This document shows, in pieces, positions 15,821 to 24,982 of a stretch of 64,000 nt of DNA. The first letter of the stretch is position 1. The number at the start of each line of letters is the position of its first letter. The notes under the pieces were generated by a model, which saw nothing but the letters and a program-made list of their open reading frames with translations, was not told where the DNA came from and did not search any database. This DNA is from Roseimicrobium sp. ORNL1. GTDB taxonomy: Bacteria; Verrucomicrobiota; Verrucomicrobiia; Verrucomicrobiales; Verrucomicrobiaceae. The translations under genes were made by a program, and so were the position numbers. The stretch is from contig NZ_CP049143.1 of assembly GCF_011044495.1 (NCBI RefSeq), positions 7,378,001-7,442,000 of the forward strand. Reading direction: 5' to 3'.

Positions 15821-18439
15821 CTACCCCTTCCCCTCCAGCAGATCCGCCCGTTCAAACTCCTTCCACAAACGCTCAATCGCCTCCTCCGGATCCTCCAACA
15901 TCATGCCTTCCTTGATCTTGCTGGCGTAGATGCCAAACGAGAACGGCGTGACCACGGGCACCTCGATGAGGTCCCACTTCATCGTGTGTACGCGGTTGAG
16001 AAAATCCTGCGCACGCGATAGATCGAGAAAGACGTGCTCGGCTTCGCGATAGGCCTGCTCCAGCAGCGGATGATCCGGTTCGTGGGCGGAGAGGACTTTG
16101 AAGAGGATCTCGGAACTCCAGCGAAGCTGCTTCAGCTTGCGCTCCGCACCGGGAAGATTGCGCGGCACCATGAGGCCAGTCTGCGCGACGCCGCGGAATT
16201 GCCACTTCACCAGGGCGCTTTCCTTCAGCGCAGCCCGCAAGTCCTTCGCGACATCTTCCGGATGGAAGAGCTCGCGCCACTCTTCTAATCCTAGTTTCTG
16301 AAAGGGACGCAGTGTGAGCAGGAAGCCGTAGTCATCGATGGTCACGAGCGCATTGCCGCCCACGGCATCATTGAGGCGATGGCTGATCACGCGGGAGAGG
16401 GCGTCATTCGCGGAGCGACCGATGAGGGAATGGAAGAAGACCTGGATGTTCGCCTCGCCCTCCCCGCTCTCCATGCGGGCGCGTTTGGCTTTGAGCGTCA
16501 CGCGCCGCCCTTCCTTGTCCAGCTCGGGATCTTCAGTGGGTTCGTGATACACCTCGATAAGGAAGAGCTTCTCCGTGGGCATGCGTGAGAAGCGAAACTG
16601 GTTCTTGCAGTGCTTCACAATCGCATCTGCATTCACGCTGGAGATGCTGAAGTTCTCCACCAGCCAGTCGTTGATGGCATCTGCGGGTTGCTCCTTCGTG
16701 AAGAGATCGGAGAGCTGGGTGCGTAGCTTCGTGACCTGATTCGCAAGCCCGCTGGCGAGTGGCATCTTGTTTGCATTCCAGCTCGGCACCGTGGGCAGGC
16801 GTCCATCGGCGGCCTCCACGAAGACTTCCATGACACCCGTTTCGATAAGCTTCAACGTACGGCCAGAGAGCACGAAGATGTCGCCAAGCTTCAACCCCTT
16901 CACAAACCCCTCCTCCACCTCGCCGATGCGCCGGCTGCCGAGATACACACGCACCGCGCCTTCACTCGCGATGGTGCCAATGTTCACCAGGTAGTCGCGC
17001 TCCACCTTCTTGCTCGGGGTGCGGAGGATGCCGTCCTCACCTTCGATGACCTTGCCGAAGGTCTCACGGTACTGCGTTTCCAAGCTGCGGCCACCGCCCA
17101 TGACATAGCGCAGGATCTTCTCAAAGCTCTCGCGTGTGAGCTCGCGATACGGCCATGCCTTCCTCACGATGGCGAAGGCGTCATCCCGCGTGTGCTTCTT
17201 CTCCATGCCCAGCCCCACCAGGTGCTGCGCCAGCACATCACCGGGCGAGTCCATGATGCGCACGTCGTCGAGCTGCGCCTTGCGTGTCATCTCTGCGCAG
17301 ACCACGCACTCCATGAGGTCATTCACATTTGTGGCCACGAGCACGCCATGGCTCTCCTCATGAATGCTATGCCCGCTGCGGCCGATGCGCTGCAGCGCGC
17401 GGCTGATGCCCTTGGGCGTGGAGATCATCACGACGCAGTCCACCGCTCCGATATCAATGCCCAGTTCCAGACTCGTACTGCACACCACGGCGCGGAGTTC
17501 GCCCGCTTTCAACCGGTCCTCCACCTCCAGGCGCACATCGCGATCCAGCGAGGCATGGTGTGTCTCGATGACATCCGCCAGTTCCGGTAGTGCCTGCTTG
17601 AGGCGCAGCGAAATGTTCTCCGTACCACTGCGCGTGTTGCAGAAGATGATGACACTGCGCTTCTGTTTCACGAGTCGCGCGAGGTCCTCCATGACCCTGC
17701 CTGCGGTCCACCCAGCCGGCGGATAGGGATTGCGTTTCAAGGGCGAGAGCACTTCCACGCGACGCTTCCGTTCGATGCGCCCCTCGGCGATCTCACATTT
17801 CCTTCCCACGCCACAGAGCAGATGGCCCAGTTCCTTCAGTGGCGCGGCCGTCGCGCTCAGTCCGATGCGCACCAGCGGCTTTCCATTTCCCGTGAGGTCC
17901 TCCAGGCGCTCCAGCGAGAGCGTGAGATGTGAGCCGCGCTTGTTCTCCGCGATGGCGTGCAGCTCATCCACAATGACGAACCGGCACGATTGCAGGGCTT
18001 CGCGATGACCTTCTTGTGGCAGCAGGATGGAGAGGCTCTCCGGCGTGGTGAGCAGCAGATGCGGCGGATGCTTCTTCTGTTTCGTGCGTTCGGTGGCCGT
18101 CGTGTCGCTGTTCCTCAGGCCGATGCGCACCTGACTCTCCAAGCCCATCTCCTGTAGTGGCAGGAGCAGATTCTTCTGCATGTCATAGGTCAGCGCACGC
18201 AGCGGCGAGACATACACCGCGTGGATGCCATGCGGCAGCGGCCCCTTGTCCAGCAGGCGCACCAGATGGTCCAGCACCCCGAGGAACCCGGCGAGGGTCT
18301 TTCCCGTGCCGGTAGGTGAGGAAAGCAGCACGGACCGCCCGGCCAGCACGTGGGGCAGGGTCACCTCCTGCGCATGCGTGAGCCTGCCAAAGCGCCCGCG
18401 GAACCAGGCGGCCAGGGTGGGGTGCAGGTCATCCAGCAT
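15821..18439 (-). CDS. Lhr-type DEXH-box DNA helicase, ligase-associated
   Basis: This ATP-dependent superfamily 2 helicase has 872 residues. Motifs in order: Q-motif region RLTHAQEVTLPHVLAG; Walker A SPTGTGKT with Lys47; DELH at 158-161; SATAAP; ALQRIGRSGHS (motif VI). It then has the Lhr-core winged helix and C-terminal domain (GGGRSLETQYRETFGK, LYRSMP-like FRFSRMPTEKLFLI). The length and C-terminus match the shorter helicases that travel with an MBL-fold exonuclease and an ATP-dependent ligase, which here are fused and lie at 9539-12442. The phosphoesterase PdeM, often the fourth member, is not in the window. I chose ATG 18439, just before the first helicase motif. Confidence 0.92.
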   Translation of the reverse strand: MLDDLHPTLAAWFRGRFGRLTHAQEVTLPHVLAGRSVLLSSPTGTGKTLAGFLGVLDHLVRLLDKGPLPHGIHAVYVSPLRALTYDMQKNLLLPLQEMGLESQVRIGLRNSDTTATERTKQKKHPPHLLLTTPESLSILLPQEGHREALQSCRFVIVDELHAIAENKRGSHLTLSLERLEDLTGNGKPLVRIGLSATAAPLKELGHLLCGVGRKCEIAEGRIERKRRVEVLSPLKRNPYPPAGWTAGRVMEDLARLVKQKRSVIIFCNTRSGTENISLRLKQALPELADVIETHHASLDRDVRLEVEDRLKAGELRAVVCSTSLELGIDIGAVDCVVMISTPKGISRALQRIGRSGHSIHEESHGVLVATNVNDLMECVVCAEMTRKAQLDDVRIMDSPGDVLAQHLVGLGMEKKHTRDDAFAIVRKAWPYRELTRESFEKILRYVMGGGRSLETQYRETFGKVIEGEDGILRTPSKKVERDYLVNIGTIASEGAVRVYLGSRRIGEVEEGFVKGLKLGDIFVLSGRTLKLIETGVMEVFVEAADGRLPTVPSWNANKMPLASGLANQVTKLRTQLSDLFTKEQPADAINDWLVENFSISSVNADAIVKHCKNQFRFSRMPTEKLFLIEVYHEPTEDPELDKEGRRVTLKAKRARMESGEGEANIQVFFHSLIGRSANDALSRVISHRLNDAVGGNALVTIDDYGFLLTLRPFQKLGLEEWRELFHPEDVAKDLRAALKESALVKWQFRGVAQTGLMVPRNLPGAERKLKQLRWSSEILFKVLSAHEPDHPLLEQAYREAEHVFLDLSRAQDFLNRVHTMKWDLIEVPVVTPFSFGIYASKIKEGMMLEDPEEAIERLWKEFERADLLEGKG

Positions 18440-18548
18440 GGGAAAACGAACAGAATAAATGGCAACGGGAACCCGAAAACGTTGTCTCTGTAACACTTAT
18501 ACTCCGCCAGCCGGTAGCCCGGCCGGACTTTTGCACGTCTCCCATCTC

Positions 18549-19415
18549 ATGATCAAACTCATCAAGTCGATTGGCCGTACCCTGGCCATCGCGCTGCTCA
18601 CCTGTGTCGTGTTTCTCCTCTCCTGCCAGTCCAAGATCATCTACTACCCGCGTCCCTATGACACGGCACAGGTGAAGGCATTCGAAGGCGAGGGCGGCCG
18701 AAAACTGGAATACACCACCTCGCAGGGAAAGCAGACCGCCTTCTACCTGCCACCGCAGGAGGGCGCGAACCCTTCGCAGCCGCCGCCGTTTGTCTGGTTT
18801 GTGTTCGGCGGGAACGGCTCGCTTTCCCTGGACTACTCCGATGAACCACCCTTCTGGGACAAGAAGCTGGGCTATGTCTTCGTGGACTATCCTGGCTATG
18901 GCATGTGCCAGGGCAGCCCCAACCCCAAGCGCATCGGGGAAAACGCCGTGACCGTGGCAGAGAAGATGCGCAAAGAGTTTGGTTGGACCGAGGAGGAATT
19001 GCGCGCCCGCAGCGGCGTCTTTGGCCACTCCATCGGCTGTGCCAGCGCCCTCATCATGGCGGATGACATGCACCTGCGCCGCGCCGTGCTATGCGCCCCC
19101 TTCACCTCCCTCACGGACATGGGCAGGGTCGTCCTGGGCTGGCCCCTGTGCTACATCAACATGCACCGGTTCGACAATGTGGCGCGGCTGAACTCCATCA
19201 CCGCACGGGGAAACGCTGAGGTGCGCATCTTCCATGGCACTCACGATGAGGTGATTCCCGTGCGCATGGCCCACACCCTGCGCGACCGTTTCCCCAAGCA
19301 GATCCGCTACACGGAAATGAACAAAAGCCATCACAACGACGTCGTAACAGACGCGCGCGAGGACATCGGGCGGGCCATCCGGGAGCTGTCCACCCCCGCG
19401 TCCACACCGGACTAA
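18549..19415 (+). CDS. Alpha/beta hydrolase lipoprotein
   Basis: This is a 288-residue hydrolase with a lipoprotein-like N-terminus (VFLLSC lipobox). Catalytic features of the alpha/beta fold are a GGNGSLSLDY oxyanion-loop region, the nucleophile elbow GHSIG with Ser161, GTHDEVIPV with the acid Asp, and KSHHNDV with the His. It resembles the FrsA/BAAT/YfhR (Bem46-like) hydrolases, whose substrates are mostly unknown. Start at 18549 is chosen because it begins the signal peptide. Divergent from the helicase. Confidence 0.85.
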   Translation: MIKLIKSIGRTLAIALLTCVVFLLSCQSKIIYYPRPYDTAQVKAFEGEGGRKLEYTTSQGKQTAFYLPPQEGANPSQPPPFVWFVFGGNGSLSLDYSDEPPFWDKKLGYVFVDYPGYGMCQGSPNPKRIGENAVTVAEKMRKEFGWTEEELRARSGVFGHSIGCASALIMADDMHLRRAVLCAPFTSLTDMGRVVLGWPLCYINMHRFDNVARLNSITARGNAEVRIFHGTHDEVIPVRMAHTLRDRFPKQIRYTEMNKSHHNDVVTDAREDIGRAIRELSTPASTPD

Positions 19416-19466
19416 GAACGCCACTTGTCATTCGTATAGTCCCCCTCTAGCTTCCCCGCCCTTATC

Positions 19467-19880
19467 ATGACCGTGAAGACTTGCACCTCCGCCCTGTTCT
19501 GTGCTGTCGCCGCGATGGCCCTCACCTCGTGCGGCACGTCCGGCTTTAACCTTGGCTTCGGTTCGAAGTCTTCCTCCCCCACCCCCGCCTACACCGGCGG
19601 TGGTCAGGAGTTTGACCCGTACTCGAACTCCTGGCGCCCGGCACGCTCGGTCGCGGTGCCGACCTCCCAACCCAATGTCTACCTCGCGCAAAAGGCCGAG
19701 GAGCAGAAGAAGGAGAACAGCATCATGAAGAAGACCAGCCGCGCCATGAGCAACACGGCGACTGCCACTGCTGAGGCCGTTAAGAAGCCCCTGAAGTGGG
19801 TGCCTTTCGTCGGCGGCAAGGAAAAGAGCCAGGACCAGGTGGATCCGAACTACTATCCTGCACCGGCTCCGGGGCAGTAA
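19467..19880 (+). CDS. Small lipoprotein, unknown function
   Basis: This is a 137-residue protein with a clear lipoprotein signal (ALFCAVAAMALTSC). The mature part is low in complexity, rich in Ser, Pro, Lys and Gln. It contains QEFDPYSNSW, a charged helix (LAQKAEEQKKENSIMKK) and a Pro-rich end (PNYYPAPAPGQ). No family recognised. Probably envelope-located. Lies 51 bases after the hydrolase on the same strand, so it may be co-transcribed with it. Confidence 0.75.
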   Translation: MTVKTCTSALFCAVAAMALTSCGTSGFNLGFGSKSSSPTPAYTGGGQEFDPYSNSWRPARSVAVPTSQPNVYLAQKAEEQKKENSIMKKTSRAMSNTATATAEAVKKPLKWVPFVGGKEKSQDQVDPNYYPAPAPGQ

Positions 19881-19929
19881 GCTTGGTGGTCCGCACACTC
19901 GGTGTGCAGTCAGTTGAAGCAATAGATAC

Positions 19930-19955
19930 CCTTTCCCGTGAAGTATCGGGAAAGG
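19930..19955. other. Perfect 9-bp hairpin between lipoprotein and TPR genes
   Basis: CCTTTCCCG and CGGGAAAGG flank an 8-base loop. No T tract follows on either strand, so it may be a weak terminator, a leader hairpin of the TPR gene 75 bases downstream, or a repeat unit. Confidence 0.4.
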
Positions 19956-20029
19956 TGTGACTTCCCCGCAGGCGATCTGCCTTCCCTGCGGCCAACCTCC
20001 CAACCAGACAAGGAGGAGCACACGCACCC

Positions 20030-20713
20030 ATGAGCAAGAAGCCTCAATCGGTCGACGAGCTGTGCACCCAAGGCGAGCGCCTGCTGGATCTCGGCCGGAA
20101 TGCACAAGCTCTTCGCGCACTGGAAAAAGCCGCCACGCTCGATCCGCATTCCACCACGGCACACTTTTATCTCGCCCTGGCCAAGATGCGCCTCGACCGT
20201 TTGGACGAAGCTGAGTGGCACGCGCGAAAGGTTCTGCGGCTTAATCCCCGCGAAGGCAACGCGCACCTGAATTTGGGCGTGATCTTCCACAAGAAGGGCA
20301 ATGACCGGCTCGCCGCCGTGCACTACAAGCGCGAGCTCGCGCTGCGCCCCGAGAGCATGGAAGCGCACTACAATCTGGGTTTGATCAGCTTCAGCCGGAA
20401 CCGATGGAGCGCCGCTCGCAGGCACCTTGAGATCTGCTGGAGAAAGCGGCATCAGGCGGACAAGTTGGAGAATGATCTCGCATGGTGCGCACAGAAGGTG
20501 GGTGATTTGGATCTCGAAGCTGAGATCTACCGCAAAGCCCTGGCCAAAGATCCCAACGACACCTGGGCGCTAAACAATGCGGGAGCCGTCTGCATGGACC
20601 GTGAGCAATACCGCAAAGCGCGTGCCCTTCTGGAGCGCGCCGCGGCCTTGGATCCCCACGACCGGAGGGTGCGGCGGAACCTCAAGAGAACCCTGACATT
20701 GATGCAGTCATGA
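20030..20713 (+). CDS. Tetratricopeptide repeat protein
   Basis: This is a 227-residue cytoplasmic protein built of about five TPR units, each marked by patterns such as ALRALEKAATLDPHSTTAHF, LGVIFHKKGNDRLAAVHYKR and AGAVCMDREQYRKARALLER. TPRs hold protein partners. An AGGAGG lies 14 bases upstream of the ATG. Its stop codon overlaps the start of the next gene (ATGA), so the two products may act together. Confidence 0.85.
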   Translation: MSKKPQSVDELCTQGERLLDLGRNAQALRALEKAATLDPHSTTAHFYLALAKMRLDRLDEAEWHARKVLRLNPREGNAHLNLGVIFHKKGNDRLAAVHYKRELALRPESMEAHYNLGLISFSRNRWSAARRHLEICWRKRHQADKLENDLAWCAQKVGDLDLEAEIYRKALAKDPNDTWALNNAGAVCMDREQYRKARALLERAAALDPHDRRVRRNLKRTLTLMQS

Positions 20714-21261
20714 ACTTCCTGGGCCAGTTCGCCCGTGCATGCACACGCTTGCGTGTGCGCATGACTGGCCGCCTCTCGAATTTCCACCTGCCGGAAGAGC
20801 CGGGGACACAATTCGTGGTCGAAACTTGCAGTGTTGGTCCAAGAGGTCGCGAGTGGCTATTCTTCGTTTCCAAGCGCAACGGACGTTTGTGGGCCGCCTG
20901 CAGCGACATGTATGAATGGCCGGTCGAGGAGAGCCAGTACCGTGCCTTATTGGAGTGGGTCCAGGCCAAAAAGAAAAGCGGTTGGCTTCGCTCCGGCAAC
21001 TGGCGCCAAAACTGTGGCGACTGTGGGATCCGCTTGCGAATCTCCTGTATCGACAAGGAATTGCCTGTGTGCCTTTCCATCACCGTCGCCAAGCCGACAC
21101 CGGAATCGGTGCTTCAGGTCCTGCATGAGCTGCTGGACCGATGCGGCGCGCTGGTGGGCCAAGTACCGGGATTCCTGTCGCAAGAACACCTGCCCACAGA
21201 GTTCATGTCCCACGAGGAGTGGCTCGCCGAGCTTGAATCACGTGCTCGTGAAAACAGCTAG
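20710..21261 (+). CDS. Hypothetical protein coupled to TPR gene
   Basis: This is a 183-residue soluble protein with no recognised family. It has a beta-rich middle (GREWLFFVSKRNGRLWAACS) with QNCGDCGIRLRISC, a four-cysteine patch spread over about 15 residues that could bind metal. The C-terminal part is helical (SVLQVLHELLDRCGALVG). Translation starts inside the stop codon of the TPR gene. Its 3' end overlaps the convergent 806-residue gene by 4 bases. Real gene on grounds of coupling and codon use; function unknown. Confidence 0.65.
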   Translation: MNFLGQFARACTRLRVRMTGRLSNFHLPEEPGTQFVVETCSVGPRGREWLFFVSKRNGRLWAACSDMYEWPVEESQYRALLEWVQAKKKSGWLRSGNWRQNCGDCGIRLRISCIDKELPVCLSITVAKPTPESVLQVLHELLDRCGALVGQVPGFLSQEHLPTEFMSHEEWLAELESRARENS

Positions 21262-23678
21262 CTGGCAGCGGCAGTGTCCGTCGCCGGCGATTTGGTTTCT
21301 TGAAGGAGCCAATGTTGGGTAATCGTCCAGCCCAGGAAGCGACAACCTTCTCCCGTGGAGGGTGATTTCCCGTGATGGGCAGCTTCCAACCCCAGCAGAG
21401 CCGGCGTGAACCGCTCATGGAAAGCCGGAGACTGCTTCGCCAAATGCTCCTTCGCCCAAGCCAGAAACTCAGCCACCTTTTCGGAAGGCAGCAGGGAGAG
21501 GAAGAAGATCATCTGGCGCCAGGCGTAGGCCGTGTTCTTGAGCTTGATGAGCTTGGCATGCCAGCTGTCTGACTTCACCTGCTGGCGCCTGCAGATCCAT
21601 TCGAAGCATCGCATTGCCATGCCGGATAGATCAGGTTGGAGTTCGCTGCGCAATTCAAAGATGCGGAAGAGGACCGCCAGGTTGTGAGTGGTCAAGATTT
21701 GCGCCTGCTCAATGACCATGCCATTTCTCGCCACAGACCAGTTCGCTGAGTTTTCCAGGCCGGATCTCGCGGTGCAAAGATAGGCCAGCGGATCTCCCTC
21801 TTCTTTCGAGCTCGACCAGGGCCAGCGACTTGCCGGTTTCTTTTCACGATCTGGCAGTTTTTGGATGGTGTCCGGATCCAGCTCAAAGTAGCGTTCGTAA
21901 AGGGTGCCTTTCAGGTAGATAGCTGCCTGCTTCGCTGCTGCGATGAACGCAGGCGAGAAGGCATTCATGAAGATGTCCGCCGCAAGTTCTTCCACCAGCG
22001 GAAGGTTGAGCTGTGCCGTGCTCGATAACGCGCGGAATTCCTTGAGGAGCTTGTTCGGAATGATCGCCTCGGGAAACGAGCGCATCGCGAGCATCGCCAC
22101 TTCTTTCAGCGTGACCGCAGCTTCTTCGCCGGCAGATTGATGCCGTGTCTTCAGCGAATCCAACGCCGCGATCCACGGCAGCTCCTTGAGCTTCACCTGG
22201 CTCTCCAAATTGAGCAGCAGCAACGACCGACGACGACGGAACGCCCGATAGACGGCTGCATAGAGCGTGCGCGCCACCGGATCTTCCAGAGCCGCCGACG
22301 CCGCATTCGAGGTGAACTGCGGTATCAGTACGGCGAGGGTATCTGCGGAGCTGATGATGCCTTTGTCGATAAGTACATCGGCTGTGGCGCACAGGCAGCG
22401 GGAAGCCTTCCTGACTATGGAACCCGGAATCTGGGTGCCTGCGGGAACATTAAACTGCACTGCCTCTGTAGCACTGATGGGCTCGGCGAGGGCATCCACG
22501 GATTCCAGGCCACTGTCTGCATCTGGTACGCCCAATCGATTCCTGACTACCGCAGCGATGTCATGGAAGCCGGGCGGTGCGATCTGCGCTTGCTGCCGCT
22601 TCTCGTGTTCGACAGCTTTCTCAGCTCCCGGTGTGCCGTACTTCGCGATGTGGCGCGCGAGAATGAGCCGGACCTTTCCCACATCCCGACCCGTCAGAGA
22701 CTTGGGATCCGCGGCGCAACGCTCCAGATAGGCCCGAAGCTGCGCGAAGCTGTCGCCGTACTTTTCCGGACGGCTGCAGCGGGTGTTGGTTGCACGCGTC
22801 TCGCGGTAGCGTTGGACCAGACGTTGCGCACGCGCCTGCCAGTCGGCGGGATATTTCTGACATGGCCAGCCTCCTTCGACATGGAACTTTCCTGTCTCGG
22901 GGGAAACCCAGCTACCTGCTTCATCGGGGCGGATGCTCGGAGGATCGCCTTCCACCGTTTCGAGAAACAACCCAATCACCTCGCGATAGTAGGGCAGCCA
23001 CACTTGAATCGCCTCCCGCTGGGCGCTGATGCCAGGACGAGGCTGGATATTCTTCAGGCGACTCTTCACCGATTGGGCGCTTTCCAGAAGTACGCGGGCG
23101 CCGGAGTTCACCGGCTTTTCCCTCCATGCGGGATAGAAGCGAAGCTCAGCAAAGTAAGGTGCCAGCTCCTGGAGCAGATGTTCTGCAGCCTCCAGATGTC
23201 CTGACGAGGCGAGCCACACGATCACCGGCAGAGCACCTTCCTCGGGCACGTTGATTTCATAGCGTCCACTGAGGACACGTTCGCGGAGCACCTTGAAGCC
23301 GGGCTCGCTGAGGAAGTACCTGTTCAGCACTTCTCTCGGAGCCATGGCTGCCGGATTCGGTATCTGCAGGAGCAGTTCCTCCTCATGTTGCAGCAGATGT
23401 CCACCTGCGAGCAAGCGTCCCGTTGCGAACCCACCGGTGACGACTTCGAGTGTGGCCCATACGGGTTTGTCCTTCAGCGGCTGGCGTGAGCCCACGCCCA
23501 GAGCGCCGGAGAGCAAGCCTTGGATCACACTCGACCACTTCTGCGCTTTGGCTTCAGCGCGGTCGCGAGTCGTCTGGTCAGGGTGAGTGACGGCGGTCTC
23601 CATGGCTTTGTGCATCTGGCCGGCCGCGTAGCCGGGGTTCACAGATGGCTGGCCTTGGAGCGTTTTGTCATCGGACAT
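21258..23678 (-). CDS. Large protein of unknown function (806 residues)
   Basis: This is an 806-residue, mostly alpha-helical soluble protein without signal peptide. I do not recognise a family. Visible landmarks: an N-terminal segment AAGQMHKAMETAVTHPDQTT, PVWATLEVVTGGFATGRLLAGGH, a charged conserved-looking block SLTGRDVGKVRLILARHIAK (about 325-345), and a Trp-rich WPWSSSKEEGDP stretch near residue 630. The last third is helical with HEAT-like spacing. It starts 18 bases downstream of tRNA-Thr on the same strand, so the tRNA and this gene may be one transcript. Its end overlaps the convergent gene at 20710-21261 by 4 bases. Codon use is as in the neighbours, so no sign of recent transfer. 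Confidence 0.8.
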   Translation of the reverse strand: MSDDKTLQGQPSVNPGYAAGQMHKAMETAVTHPDQTTRDRAEAKAQKWSSVIQGLLSGALGVGSRQPLKDKPVWATLEVVTGGFATGRLLAGGHLLQHEEELLLQIPNPAAMAPREVLNRYFLSEPGFKVLRERVLSGRYEINVPEEGALPVIVWLASSGHLEAAEHLLQELAPYFAELRFYPAWREKPVNSGARVLLESAQSVKSRLKNIQPRPGISAQREAIQVWLPYYREVIGLFLETVEGDPPSIRPDEAGSWVSPETGKFHVEGGWPCQKYPADWQARAQRLVQRYRETRATNTRCSRPEKYGDSFAQLRAYLERCAADPKSLTGRDVGKVRLILARHIAKYGTPGAEKAVEHEKRQQAQIAPPGFHDIAAVVRNRLGVPDADSGLESVDALAEPISATEAVQFNVPAGTQIPGSIVRKASRCLCATADVLIDKGIISSADTLAVLIPQFTSNAASAALEDPVARTLYAAVYRAFRRRRSLLLLNLESQVKLKELPWIAALDSLKTRHQSAGEEAAVTLKEVAMLAMRSFPEAIIPNKLLKEFRALSSTAQLNLPLVEELAADIFMNAFSPAFIAAAKQAAIYLKGTLYERYFELDPDTIQKLPDREKKPASRWPWSSSKEEGDPLAYLCTARSGLENSANWSVARNGMVIEQAQILTTHNLAVLFRIFELRSELQPDLSGMAMRCFEWICRRQQVKSDSWHAKLIKLKNTAYAWRQMIFFLSLLPSEKVAEFLAWAKEHLAKQSPAFHERFTPALLGLEAAHHGKSPSTGEGCRFLGWTITQHWLLQETKSPATDTAAAS

Positions 23679-23696
23679 TGCGGAGGGGGAATCGGA

Positions 23697-23771
23697 TGGA
23701 TCCGGGGGCGGGATTCGAACCAGCGACCTCTCGGTTACAAGCCGAGCGTTCTACCACTGAACTACCCCGGA
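23697..23771 (-). tRNA. tRNA-Thr (anticodon TGT)
   Basis: Read on the minus strand, a full cloverleaf is visible. The acceptor stem is TCCGGGG / CCCCGGA and the D arm GTTCAGTGGTAGAAC. The anticodon stem CTCGG/CCGAG has loop CTTGTAA, giving anticodon TGT, and the T arm has GGTTCGAATCC. The discriminator base is T and CCA is encoded at 23699-23697. It reads ACA threonine codons. Confidence 0.97.
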
Positions 23772-23916
23772 ATACGGGTTTGGCAGAGTTGTGGATTTAA
23801 CTGAATCCGTGGGCAAAAGCAACGCATTGATGGCTTAGTGTTCGGCGCTCTCCTCGCCCAAGGCTGGCTCGTGGAAAGTGTCCGTGAAACTTGGACACTA
23901 TAGCCCAAACGCTGGA

Positions 23917-24345
23917 TTAGTCTGGTGAGCGTCCCGGGCCAAAGAGCTTTTGCCAAAAAGTGGGTCTAGACTCCCGCCTTCTGACAGAATCAATCAGCGC
24001 TTCTTGGTCGCGAAAAACCTCAACCGTTTTGCCGGAACCAGATCCATCAAACAAAGCCCATTCGGTAAGTGGATCTGTCTCCAGCATCTGCAGAGCATAG
24101 GCCCGCGCGTCACTCAGTGACGGAAAGAGGAGAAATTGCTCTTCATCTGTCCTCAACCATGCACCAGACTGGTGGTCGACCAGCCTTCCGTTGTTGGGGT
24201 CCAGCCTGATCAAAGCACCTTGCTCTGGTCTTAAGCAGTCGAGAGTCTGAACGAGTGCGATGGGGTCCACCTGAAGCTGGGATGAGTTGTATCTGCCTTT
24301 GAGTGTACCACCCACGGGCGAATTTTGCAGATTTCCACTCGACAC
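23917..24345 (-). CDS. Hypothetical protein (142 residues)
   Basis: This is a 142-residue acidic soluble protein that starts with GTG at 24345, preceded by GGGAAGG. It contains VDPIALVQTLDCLRPEQGAL, then LFPSLSDARAYALQMLETDP, then SRPTFWQKLFGPGRSPD at the end. No family recognised. Divergent from the GbsR/MarR-like regulator with 44 bases between starts, so the two share a control region and the gene could be regulated by it. Confidence 0.6.
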   Translation of the reverse strand: MSSGNLQNSPVGGTLKGRYNSSQLQVDPIALVQTLDCLRPEQGALIRLDPNNGRLVDHQSGAWLRTDEEQFLLFPSLSDARAYALQMLETDPLTEWALFDGSGSGKTVEVFRDQEALIDSVRRRESRPTFWQKLFGPGRSPD

Positions 24346-24389
24346 CTTCCCATTCTTCAGCTATTTCTGTCTTAACCGAAAAGACTGAC

Positions 24390-24932
24390 ATGACGGACCT
24401 GCCGCCCATCACCCGCAAATTCATCCTCCACTGGGGTGAGATGGGCGTGCGCTGGGGCATCAACCGGACCATGGCTCAGATCCACGCGCTCCTGTACCTC
24501 TCGGAGCGCCCGCTCAATGCAGAGGAAATCTGCGAGGCGCTGGAGCTGGCGCGGTCGAATGTCAGTGTGTCCCTCCGTGAGCTTCAGGGCTGGGGCATTG
24601 TGAAGCTGGTGCACCTGTCGGGCGACCGCCGGGACCACTTCGAGAGCATGAAGGACGTCTTTGAGATGTTCCGCGTCATTGCGAACGAGCGCCGCCGCCG
24701 CGAGGTGGATCCTACGCTGAAGCTCATCGAGGACTGCCTGGAAGACGCGGGCAAGGAGAAGAAGGGCGAGGAATATGTGCGCGCCCGGCTGACCTCGATG
24801 AAGGAATTTTTCGAACTGGCCACGACCTTTGCCAATCAACTCGAGCGCCTTCCCACCGGTTCGCTGGTGAAGGTCGCCCGCATGGGGGACAAGGCGGTCA
24901 AGCTGCTCGGTCTGGGAGGCCAGGGAAGCTGA
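24390..24932 (+). CDS. GbsR/MarR-like winged-helix transcriptional regulator
   Basis: This is a 180-residue DNA-binding regulator. The winged helix spans about residues 20-90 (NRTMAQIHALLYLSERPLNA, then EEICEALELARSNVSVSLRE, then LQGWGIVKLVHLSGDRRDHF). The C-terminal half is a long helical dimerisation region, as in GbsR-type MarR relatives. ATG 24390 is chosen at the domain start. It is the first gene of the plus-strand cluster to 29.7 kb and is followed after 50 bases by the MBOAT gene. The 19 bases before its ATG (AACCGAAAAGACTGAC) resemble those before the MBOAT ATG, a possible shared control site, so self-control plus control of the cluster is likely. Confidence 0.85.
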   Translation: MTDLPPITRKFILHWGEMGVRWGINRTMAQIHALLYLSERPLNAEEICEALELARSNVSVSLRELQGWGIVKLVHLSGDRRDHFESMKDVFEMFRVIANERRRREVDPTLKLIEDCLEDAGKEKKGEEYVRARLTSMKEFFELATTFANQLERLPTGSLVKVARMGDKAVKLLGLGGQGS

Positions 24933-24982
24933 GGTCGCTTTTTATTTGCCATTGAATTTCGTTTTCTACCGAAACTACCGAC

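Noticed and set aside
23697-23771. tRNA-Thr as an integration site of a mobile island
   Set aside because: No integrase nearby, no second copy of the tRNA 3' end found by eye, and neighbouring genes show normal composition.
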